Below are positions 57,826 through 64,000 of a stretch of DNA of 64,000 nucleotides, in pieces. The notes under the pieces are model-generated. The model saw only the letters and a list, made by a program, of their open reading frames with translations, did no database searches and was not told the DNA's origin. Source of the stretch: Mesorhizobium sp. Its GTDB lineage: Bacteria > Pseudomonadota > Alphaproteobacteria > Rhizobiales > Rhizobiaceae. How positions within the stretch are numbered: position 1 is the first letter of the stretch; each line of letters begins with the position of its first letter. The stretch lies in contig SAQL01000010.1 in NCBI GenBank assembly GCA_004020645.1, positions 62,001 to 126,000 of the forward strand. Direction: 5' to 3'. A program made the translations under genes and the position numbers.

Positions 57826-57982
57826 ACGCCCGCCTCTGTCCTGCCGGACATCTCCCCCACAAGGAGGGAGATCGGCGACCATCTTGGCTTTCGCCAATCT
57901 CCAACGCTGAAAGAGAGACGGGGCGGCGAAGCTGCCAATCTCCCCCCAAGTGGGGGAGATGCCCGGTAGGGCAGAGGGGGGC
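57826..57982. repeat. palindromic intergenic repeat, copy 3
   Basis: ACGCCCGCCTCTGTCCTGCC on the left and GGCAGAGGGGG with preceding GCCCGGTAG on the right are decayed inverted arms. The body again holds TTTCGCCAATCTCCAACG and GGCGAAGCTGCCAATCTC. Confidence 0.8.
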
Positions 57983-58018
57983 TGTCCCGCCGACGTCTCG
58001 CAATTTTGAAGCGTTGGA

Positions 58019-58552
58019 CTACTTGCTTGCCTTGGCCCGCTCGATCGCCTCGACGATCATCTTCTTGGCGTAGGTGGCATCGTGCCAGCCCTCGATCTTG
58101 ACCCATTTGCCGGGTTCCAGATCCTTGTAGTGCTCGAAGAAGTGCTGCACCTGCTGGCGGGTGATGTCGGGCAGGTGTGTGTATTCGGTGACGTTCTCGT
58201 AGCGCAGCGTCAGCTTGGGCGAAGGCACAGCGATGATCTTTTCGTCCAGACCGGAATTGTCCTCCATCACCAGCACGCCGATCGGCCGCACATTGATGAC
58301 GCAGCCCGGCACCAGCGCGCGCGTGTTGCAGACCAGCACGTCGATCGGGTCGCCGTCACCCGACAGCGTGTGCGGCACGAAGCCGTAATTGCCGGGATAG
58401 CGCATCGAGGTGTGCAGGAAGCGGTCGACGAACAGCGTGCCGGCCTCCTTGTCCATCTCGTACTTGATCGGCTCGCCGCCGATCGGCACCTCGATGATGA
58501 CGTTGATGTCCTCCGGCGGGTTCTTTCCGATGGCAACGGCTTCGATACGCAT
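58019..58552 (-). CDS. ppa: inorganic pyrophosphatase, family I
   Basis: A 177-residue soluble pyrophosphatase. The core signature is [10 protein letters not shown], with the Mg-binding Asp residues, preceded by the NYGFVPHTL block and [18 protein letters not shown]. It hydrolyses PPi to two phosphates and so drives biosynthetic reactions. The ATG at 58552 fits the usual length; 16 upstream codons do not match. Repeats lie on both sides. Confidence 0.97.
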   Translation of the reverse strand: MRIEAVAIGKNPPEDINVIIEVPIGGEPIKYEMDKEAGTLFVDRFLHTSMRYPGNYGFVPHTLSGDGDPIDVLVCNTRALVPGCVINVRPIGVLVMEDNSGLDEKIIAVPSPKLTLRYENVTEYTHLPDITRQQVQHFFEHYKDLEPGKWVKIEGWHDATYAKKMIVEAIERAKASK

Positions 58553-58638
58553 GGCTTTGTCCCTCTTTCGATTGGAGACCGATAGCGGGCAGCGGCGCAT
58601 GGTGCAATGCGGCGAATGGTACTGAGGACATCATGACT

Positions 58639-58853
58639 TCGTCATCCCAAGGCGGAGCGAACGCGAAGCGGAGCGCAGACCCTGGTATCCATTCCGTGAA
58701 ATCAGCCGAAGAATGCAGCGGCGCAGAATGAAAGCCGCGATCTTCTTCGCCCTGTTCGGCATCAGAGGCTCTGCACCGTCGCTACGCTCTAAAGTTATGG
58801 ATCCCAGGGTCTCCGCGACGTCGCTTCGCTCCTGCTCCACCCTAGGATGACGA
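58639..58853. repeat. second class of palindromic repeat with 55-bp arms
   Basis: Left arm 58639-58692 opens TCGTCATCCCAAGGCGGAGC and ends CAGACCCTGGTATCCAT; right arm 58796-58853 opens ATGGATCCCAGGGTCTCCGC and ends CCACCCTAGGATGACGA. They pair with several mismatches around a ~100 bp centre. No coding frame was credible. The element fills most of the 307 bp between ppa and the GNAT gene. Confidence 0.75.
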
Positions 58854-58859
58854 GGCTAG

Positions 58860-59366
58860 TTATTCCCAGATGAAGGCGACCTTCTTCAGAGCCTTCTGCT
58901 CGAAGACCTCGACGCCCTCGGCGACGTCGCGGCCGCCGGCGCCGGCATAGAAGGTGAGCGCGCTCTGGTTGTCTTCCAGCGCCCAAACCACCATGCCTTT
59001 CAGCCCATGATCCGCCAGTCGCGCCCGTGCGGCCGAGAATAGCCGGCTGCCGAGCCCGATGCCCTGATATTCCGGGCGCACGTAAAGTTCGTAGATCTCG
59101 CCCTGCTGCTTGAGCTCGCGGGCGCGGTTCCTGCCGATCGTGGCGTAGCCGGCAACCTTGCCGCCGATCTCGACGACCAGAACGGTGGCGGCACGACGGA
59201 TGGCGTTCGCCCACCAGTCGGCGCCGCGGCGGTTAATCATTGATGTCAGCGTGCGATGCGGGATGATGCCGGAGTAGGCGCCGCGCCAGGCCAGCAGGTG
59301 CACGTCGGCGATGGCGCTTGCGTCGCGCGGCTCGGCTTTCCTGATGTCGATGCTCAACGTCTTCAT
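58860..59366 (-). CDS. GNAT-family N-acetyltransferase
   Basis: A 168-residue GNAT. The acetyl-CoA motif A reads YELYVRPEYQGIGLGSRLFSAARARL in two adjacent blocks, and VWALEDNQSALTFYAGAGG is the usual motif B. The N-terminal part (IRKAEPRDASAIADVHLLAWRGAYSGII) resembles acetyltransferases acting on small amines. Substrate unknown. It sits 7 bp from the end of a palindromic repeat. Confidence 0.92.
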   Translation of the reverse strand: MKTLSIDIRKAEPRDASAIADVHLLAWRGAYSGIIPHRTLTSMINRRGADWWANAIRRAATVLVVEIGGKVAGYATIGRNRARELKQQGEIYELYVRPEYQGIGLGSRLFSAARARLADHGLKGMVVWALEDNQSALTFYAGAGGRDVAEGVEVFEQKALKKVAFIWE

Positions 59367-59483
59367 GATTGGTTAACCATAAACCCGCATCGCCCGATTG
59401 CAAGAGTCCGGTCGGCGGCTCCCAAGCTTTCTCACAGACGATAGACGTGCCGTTGAGTGCTGAAAGAAGCCGTTCGTAACGAC

Positions 59484-60122
59484 TCAGATTTCGACCAGAT
59501 GGTCGTCTAGCTCGTTGCTGTCGCCGGTAGAAACCGGGAAATGCTCGGCCAGCACCGCACCCGTCGCTTCGATCGCCTTGATGAAGCCGTCGGCGAGACG
59601 ATCGTCGCGGGCATGCGCGGTAAGGTCGCGGACGACGCCGTCCCAGACATGCTGGCCGACACGGCTGTCGATGCCGCTGTCGGCGATCACTTCGGCGTAG
59701 TGCTCGGCAATCGAAACGAAGACCAGCACGCCGGTGCGCGCCGTGGTGCGGTGGACGTTGCGGGCGAGGAACTGCTTTATCGCATTGGCGTGTGCGGCCT
59801 GGTAGCGCAGCCGCCTCGGCACCAGATGAATGCGCAAGCCGGGCAGCGCCCACAACAGGACAAGCACGCTGGCCAGCGCCAGAAGCTGCGCGATGACGAA
59901 ATGCGGCACGCGGATCGACAGCCACCACGCTTCCAGCCCGTAACTGACGGCGACGCTGACGACGAGCATGGCCAGCGTCGCCATGAAGGCCGCCGGAAAG
60001 AAATAGCCGTCGCTGGCATGGGCCACGACGCAGTAGATTTCGCCGTCGGTCTTTGATTCGGCGGCGCGGATCGCTTTGGCGATGCGGTCATGATCCTCGG
60101 GGCTGATCGGTCGTGTTGTCAT
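59484..60122 (-). CDS. TPM-domain membrane protein, short form
   Basis: A 212-residue protein. An N-terminal TPM-like segment (DHDRIAKAIRAAESKTDGEIYCVVAH) is followed by two membrane helices (AAFMATLAMLVVSVAVSYGLEAWW; HFVIAQLLALASVLVLLWAL) and a second TPM-like stretch (HRTTARTGVLVFVSIAEHYAEVIADSGID). TPM proteins are implicated in membrane protein quality control and possibly phosphatase activity. It lies 8 bp after the second TPM gene, in the order lemA - TPM - TPM - TPM. Confidence 0.85.
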   Translation of the reverse strand: MTTRPISPEDHDRIAKAIRAAESKTDGEIYCVVAHASDGYFFPAAFMATLAMLVVSVAVSYGLEAWWLSIRVPHFVIAQLLALASVLVLLWALPGLRIHLVPRRLRYQAAHANAIKQFLARNVHRTTARTGVLVFVSIAEHYAEVIADSGIDSRVGQHVWDGVVRDLTAHARDDRLADGFIKAIEATGAVLAEHFPVSTGDSNELDDHLVEI

Positions 60123-60130
60123 GTTGTGTC

Positions 60131-61015
60131 TCACCAGCTTCCTGAAGAACCGCCACCACCGGACGAGCCGCCGCCGCCCGAAAAGCCGCCGCTGCCACCG
60201 CCCGACGACCAGCCGCCGCCGGAACGGCCCGATGACCAGCCGCTGCCGGTGCCGGATGTCCAGACGCCGCCCGAGGACGCGGAACCCGACCTTTGGCCAT
60301 AGCGGAATGTCACGCCCAGCCATTTATACACGCCCGGCGACAGCTTTGTGCCGAAGGTCGGCGGCAGGAACGCCACCGCCAGTCCGCCTAAAAACAGCGT
60401 CGCCCACACGATGATGAACAGCGTGACGATGGGATCGATGGAATTGTCGTCAGCCGGGTTGCGGGTCCCGCGTGCTTCCAGTTCTTCCGGATTGCCTTCC
60501 AGCACCATGACCATGTCGTCGACGGCCTTGGCTATGCCGCCGGAGAAATCGCCGGCGCGGAAGGCCGGCACCATGTCGTTTTCGATGATCAGCTTGGTGT
60601 GCAGGTCGGTCAGCGTGCCTTCCAGCCCGTAGCCGACCTCGATGCGCATCTTGCGGTCGTTGTTGGCGACCAGCAAAAGCACGCCGTTGTCCTCGCCGGC
60701 CTGGCCGAGCTTCCAGGCGCGGAACAGACGGTTGGCGTAGGGTTCGATCTCCTCGCCATCGAGGCTATTGATTGTCGCGACGACGATCTGGTCCGAGCTC
60801 TTGGCCTCGAAATCGGCGAGCTTCCGGGTCAGCGCCGCCTCGGTCGCGGCATCGATGATGCCGGCATTGTCGACGACCCGTCCGGTGAGGGTAGGCAATT
60901 CGGCGGCGAGAGCGGTGAAACCGACCAGCAGCAGCACCGCCAAGGCCGCCAAAGCAGCGCCGATCGTCGCGGCGAAACGGCCGGAAGCTGGTGAACTGAT
61001 GGCGCATCTTGTCAT
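60131..61015 (-). CDS. TPM-domain protein, YgcG-like, copy 2
   Basis: A 294-residue protein. A signal peptide or anchor (ATIGAALAALAVLLLVGFTALAAE) precedes the TPM domain (LTGRVVDNAGIIDAATEAALTRKLADFEAKSS in parts), then a helix (IVTLFIIVWATLFLGGLAVAFL) and a Gly/Ser tail ending GGGGSSGSW, the common YgcG ending. It starts 4 bp after the stop of the next paralog. It is almost identical to that paralog through the TPM domain, suggesting recent duplication or gene conversion. Confidence 0.9.
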   Translation of the reverse strand: MTRCAISSPASGRFAATIGAALAALAVLLLVGFTALAAELPTLTGRVVDNAGIIDAATEAALTRKLADFEAKSSDQIVVATINSLDGEEIEPYANRLFRAWKLGQAGEDNGVLLLVANNDRKMRIEVGYGLEGTLTDLHTKLIIENDMVPAFRAGDFSGGIAKAVDDMVMVLEGNPEELEARGTRNPADDNSIDPIVTLFIIVWATLFLGGLAVAFLPPTFGTKLSPGVYKWLGVTFRYGQRSGSASSGGVWTSGTGSGWSSGRSGGGWSSGGGSGGFSGGGGSSGGGGSSGSW

Positions 61016-61019
61016 GCCG

Positions 61020-61802
61020 TCACCAGCTTCCCGAGGAGCCGCCGCCACCGGACGAGCCACCGCCGCCGGAAAAGCCGCCACCGCCTGAACCCGACGACCA
61101 TCCCCCTCCGGAACTTCCGGACCAACCGCCAGATGATCGCCGGCCCGGCTCGAACGTCATGCCCAACCAGCGATAGCGGCCGGGGCCGAGTTTCCGGCCG
61201 AAGATCGGCGGCAGGATGGAGGCGGCGATGCTGCCGAAGAAGATGATCGCCCAGATGCTTATGAAGATCGCAAAGAACAGATCGTCGGTGTTGAATGGCG
61301 GCTGCTGGTTGCGTTCGCCGCGTGTTTCCAGTTCTTCCGGATTGCCTTCCAGCACCATGACCATGTCGTCGACGGCCTTGGCTATGCCGCCGGAGAAATC
61401 GCCGGCGCGGAAGGCCGGTACCATGTCGTTTTCGATGATCAGCTTGGTGTGCAGGTCGGTCAGCGTACCTTCCAGCCCGTAGCCGACCTCGATGCGCATC
61501 TTGCGGTCGTCCTTGGCGACCAGCAAAAGCACGCCATTGTCCTCGCCGGCCTGGCCGAGATTCCAGGCGCGGAACAGACGATTGGCGTAGGGCTCGATCT
61601 CCTCGCCGTCGAGGCTAGGAACCGTCGCGACGACGATCTGGTCCGAGCTCTTGGCCTCGAAATCGGCGAGCTTCCGGGTCAGCGCCGCCTCGGTCGCGGC
61701 ATCGATGATACCGGCATTGTCGACAACCCGCCCGGTGAGAACAGGCAATTCGGCGGCGAGAGCGGTGAGGGGGAGGAAGAGGGCTAAGCAAAGAAGAACC
61801 AA
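61020..61802 (-). CDS. TPM-domain protein, YgcG-like, copy 1 with 5' end at a repeat
   Basis: About 260 residues by the conservative start, a TTG at 61802 that begins VLLCLALFLPLTALAAELP, a signal-peptide-like segment. The domain order is TPM, membrane helix (FFAIFISIWAIIFFGSIAASIL), then a Gly/Ser tail ending GGGGSSGSW. The frame stays open through the whole palindromic repeat to an ATG at 62003, but that extension is repeat translation. The original start may have been lost when the repeat arrived. lemA lies upstream. Confidence 0.82.
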   Translation of the reverse strand: MVLLCLALFLPLTALAAELPVLTGRVVDNAGIIDAATEAALTRKLADFEAKSSDQIVVATVPSLDGEEIEPYANRLFRAWNLGQAGEDNGVLLLVAKDDRKMRIEVGYGLEGTLTDLHTKLIIENDMVPAFRAGDFSGGIAKAVDDMVMVLEGNPEELETRGERNQQPPFNTDDLFFAIFISIWAIIFFGSIAASILPPIFGRKLGPGRYRWLGMTFEPGRRSSGGWSGSSGGGWSSGSGGGGFSGGGGSSGGGGSSGSW

Positions 61803-61837
61803 AGTAACGCTCAGAAGCGTCAGGTTGATACCCCGTC

Positions 61838-61994
61838 GCGCCCCCCTCTGTCCTGCCGGACATCTCCCCCTCAAGGGGGGAGATTGGATATCACCTCGGC
61901 TTTCGACAATTTTCAAAGCTGCAAAGAAGGCGCCGTCGGCGAAACCGCCAATCTCCCCCCTTGAGGGGGAGATGTCCGGCAGGACAGAGGGGGG
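61838..61994. repeat. palindromic intergenic repeat, copy 4, in the 5' region of a TPM gene
   Basis: Arms GCGCCCCCCTCTGTCCTGCCGG... and GCCGGCAGGACAGAGGGGGG... (listed in parts) are nearly perfect inverted complements, with internal GGCTTTCGACAATTT and GGCGAAACCGCCAATCTC. It lies between lemA and the TPM gene and is transcribed with them. Confidence 0.88.
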
Positions 61995-62053
61995 TGTATG
62001 CACGCCTGCAGTCCGTCTCGTCAGGAACAGCTATTGGAAGATGTGACGGCCGA

Positions 62054-62686
62054 TCACCCACCCTGCTGCGTGCCGAAATCGACCTTCGGCGTCTGCATCT
62101 TGTCTTCCTCGATGGTGAAATTGGCGAACGGCTGGTTGTCGCGGAACCACAGGGTCGCCCAAATCACCGACGGGAAGGTCCTCAGCGTCAGATTGTACGC
62201 CTGCACCGCCTGGATATAGTCGCGGCGGGCGACCGCGATGCGGTTTTCGGTGCCTTCGAGCTGCGCCTGCAGCGCCAGGAAATTCTGGTTGGCCTTGAGG
62301 TCGGGATAATTCTCCACCACCGCCAGCAACCGCGACAGCGCGCTGGTCAGGCCGGCTTGACTGTCCTGGAATCTCTTGACGGCTTCCGGATCGCTCAGCG
62401 TTTCCGGCGTCACCGTCACCTGCGTCGCTTTGGCGCGCGCCTCGACCACAGCATTGAGCGTCTCCTTCTCGTGCGCGGCATAGCCCTTGACCGTCTCGAC
62501 CAGATTGGGAATGAGATCGGCGCGGCGCTGGTACTGGTTCAGCACCTGGCTCCATGCGGCTTTGGCGTTTTCCTCCGCTGTCGGGATGGTGTTGTAGCCG
62601 CAGCCGGCCAGCAGCGGCAGCACGATCGCCATCATCAGCAAGGCAGGCAGATTGCGGAAGACGAAAGGGGAGGAAAGGGCAGGCAT
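62054..62686 (-). CDS. lemA: LemA family lipoprotein
   Basis: A 210-residue protein. The lipobox LLAGC (near residue 28) predicts a lipoprotein. The LemA core is intact: NQYQRRADLIPNLVETVKGYAAHEKETL and ENYPDLKANQNFLALQAQLEGTENRIAVARRDY in parts, with a long helical bundle. LemA and TPM genes are commonly neighbours and are thought to work in one membrane system. The ATG at 62686 has GAGGGA upstream. It leads the lemA-TPM cluster. Confidence 0.93.
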   Translation of the reverse strand: MPALSSPFVFRNLPALLMMAIVLPLLAGCGYNTIPTAEENAKAAWSQVLNQYQRRADLIPNLVETVKGYAAHEKETLNAVVEARAKATQVTVTPETLSDPEAVKRFQDSQAGLTSALSRLLAVVENYPDLKANQNFLALQAQLEGTENRIAVARRDYIQAVQAYNLTLRTFPSVIWATLWFRDNQPFANFTIEEDKMQTPKVDFGTQQGG

Positions 62687-62849
62687 GGAAAGATCCCTCA
62701 ATAAGACTGACCGGCGAAGCATTACCACAATCCGTGCGCGAGAACATGGCCTCAACCTGGGGGCGTTACTGGTTCTTTATCATTCACTGTCAGGCCCTGT
62801 AATTGGCCGGGCGAACGGGTTAAAGTCGCTGCGAAAACAGGGCATCGCC

Positions 62850-63092
62850 ATGGCCGAACGCCAGGACAGCGACGACGAATCGCGCCGCATCATCGAGCGC
62901 GTGGCACGTGAAACTGACTCGGCCTCGTTCATTGCGCGGACCGCGAAGGGCGCGCGCGATCACGTCACTGCTGCAGACGCCGACCAGTCGGACCCGATCG
63001 AATATTGGGGCACGCGCATTGGCCGGGCGCTGGGGTTCGTTATCGCCATTGGCCTGTTGATCTGGCTCGTGGTTTTCATCAGCCAAAGTTAG
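62850..63092 (+). CDS. small C-terminally anchored membrane protein
   Basis: An 80-residue protein with a charged N-terminal half (ERQDSDDESRRIIERVARET) and a single C-terminal helix (ALGFVIAIGLLIWLVVFI), a tail-anchored or single-pass topology. It was not recognised. It ends 7 bp before pdxY on the same strand, so the two are probably cotranscribed. No strong ribosome-binding site; the ATG at 62850 is the first that leaves a compact protein. Confidence 0.7.
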   Translation: MAERQDSDDESRRIIERVARETDSASFIARTAKGARDHVTAADADQSDPIEYWGTRIGRALGFVIAIGLLIWLVVFISQS

Positions 63093-63099
63093 GAACCTC

Positions 63100-63984
63100 G
63101 TGAGCACCGAAGAACACGACGCGCCGCGCGCGGTCATCGTCATTTCCAGCCATGTCGCGCGTGGCTCGGTCGGCAACCGCGCCGCGGTCTTTGCGCTGGA
63201 GACGCTGGGTTTTCCGGTGTGGGCGGTGCCGACCGTCATCCTGCCTTGGCATCCGGGCCATGGACGGGCGACACGCATCGTGCCGCCGCTCGATCAATTC
63301 AAGGCGCTGATGGCCGATCTCGAGCGCGCGCCATGGCTGGGCGAGGTCGGCGCGGTGCTGTCCGGCTACCTCGGCGAAGGCGGCCAGGCCGACGCCGTCG
63401 CCTCGCTGGTCGGCGCGGTCAAGGCGAAGACGCCGGACGCCGTCTATATCTGCGATCCGGTGATGGGCGATTCGGGCGGGCTCTTTGTGCCGGAGACCAC
63501 CGCCATTGCCATGCGCGACCGGCTGATGCCGATCGCCGACATCGCCACGCCCAATCGCTACGAGCTGGAATGGATGGCGGAAGCGCCGCTGCCCGACCTG
63601 AAGGCGGTGATGGCGGCCGCCCTTCATGCCGGGCCGTCGACCATGCTGGTCACTTCCGCGCCGGCGATGATGGCCGGCGGCACCGGCAATCTGCTGCTCA
63701 ACGGCAACCAGGCGCTGCTCGCCGAACATCGCCTCATCGACAACCCGCCCAATGGCCTCGGCGACCTGACGGCAGCCGTCTATCTGGCGCGCATCCTGTC
63801 CGGCCAGCCGGCGATCAAGGCACTGCAGTCGACCACGGCGGCGGTCTACGAGATCCTGGCGCGCACCGCCAAGCGCGGCGGCGACGAATTGCAGCTCGAA
63901 ACCGACGCGCAGAGCCTGTCGCACCCGATGGCGATGGTGCAGCTTCGCCATCTCCTGCATCCGGGGCGGGACAAAAGAGCGTGA
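63100..63984 (+). CDS. pdxY: pyridoxal kinase PdxY-like
   Basis: A 294-residue ribokinase-fold enzyme. It contains SSHVARGSVGNRAAVFALETLGF, the PdxK/PdxY opening, then WHPGHGRATRIVPPLDQF, YICDPVMGD and the C-terminal GLGDLTAAVYLARIL, which holds the catalytic GxGD. It phosphorylates pyridoxal to PLP in salvage. The GTG at 63100 is 7 bp downstream of the small membrane gene. The stop is 16 bp from the window edge. Confidence 0.92.
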   Translation: MSTEEHDAPRAVIVISSHVARGSVGNRAAVFALETLGFPVWAVPTVILPWHPGHGRATRIVPPLDQFKALMADLERAPWLGEVGAVLSGYLGEGGQADAVASLVGAVKAKTPDAVYICDPVMGDSGGLFVPETTAIAMRDRLMPIADIATPNRYELEWMAEAPLPDLKAVMAAALHAGPSTMLVTSAPAMMAGGTGNLLLNGNQALLAEHRLIDNPPNGLGDLTAAVYLARILSGQPAIKALQSTTAAVYEILARTAKRGGDELQLETDAQSLSHPMAMVQLRHLLHPGRDKRA

Positions 63985-64000
63985 CTTTCGTCGGGATCGA

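Noticed and set aside
60131..61140. Repeat array or CRISPR-like DNA at the 3' ends of the TPM genes
   Set aside because: The repetition comes from codons for a Gly/Ser-rich tail; there are no regular spacers.

Overview
The window is GC-rich chromosomal DNA of an alphaproteobacterium in the order Rhizobiales, most like Mesorhizobium or a close Phyllobacteriaceae relative. This is inferred from gene content (Usg, DUF1674/SDHAF4, a ~1,600-residue NAD-glutamate dehydrogenase, the rsmB - heparinase-like - purH order, split F1/Fo operons) and from abundant palindromic intergenic repeats that read like rhizobial elements. No database search was possible. No rRNA gene, CRISPR array, phage or insertion sequence was recognised, and no tRNA was found by eye.

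Region 1 (1-9.4 kb): the first 62 codons of recQ, a ~450 bp gap with an orphan terminator, then a uronate catabolic locus. On the minus strand, read from uxaC downward, it is uxaC - dctP - dctQ - dctM - gntR-type regulator - kduI - kduD - kdgF; uxuB is divergent on the plus strand. A TRAP transporter imports an acidic sugar. KdgF, KduI and KduD take 4,5-unsaturated uronates to KDG; UxaC and UxuB take hexuronates to hexonates. An inverted repeat in the uxaC/uxuB gap is a candidate operator.

Region 2 (9.5-24.7 kb): a two-gene AT-richer islet of unknown function, then core genes: atpHAGDC (F1 sector of ATP synthase), a small membrane protein, an Asp/Glu racemase, priA, a transaldolase, lptE-leuS and a YggS-like PLP protein.

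Region 3 (24.8-33.4 kb): a Phd-type antitoxin with a broken vapC toxin, a LysR regulator divergent from an MFS exporter and an aldo/keto reductase, usg, acs and cfa, then a ~500 bp stretch with no conventional gene. This stretch holds a 23-codon micro-ORF whose ribosome-binding site is a 15-nt perfect complement of the 16S rRNA 3' end, followed by strong hairpins and a terminator. It is the best candidate here for an undescribed RNA element.

Region 4 (33.4-52.6 kb): a transglutaminase-like protein, a HAD phosphatase, SDHAF4, htpX, rsmB, a heparinase-like protein, purH, a UMF1-type MFS transporter, the large NAD-GDH, an AhpD-like protein, a YCII protein, a LysE exporter, a doubly frameshifted DUF1062 gene and typA.

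Region 5 (52.7-64 kb): a small exported protein, a Tat-exported PhoD phosphatase, an MFS/TetR divergent pair with twin operators, an exported hypothetical, ppa, a GNAT enzyme, a cluster of three TPM-domain proteins with LemA, a small membrane protein and pdxY. This region is dense in palindromic repeats, one of which abuts or replaces the 5' end of a TPM gene.
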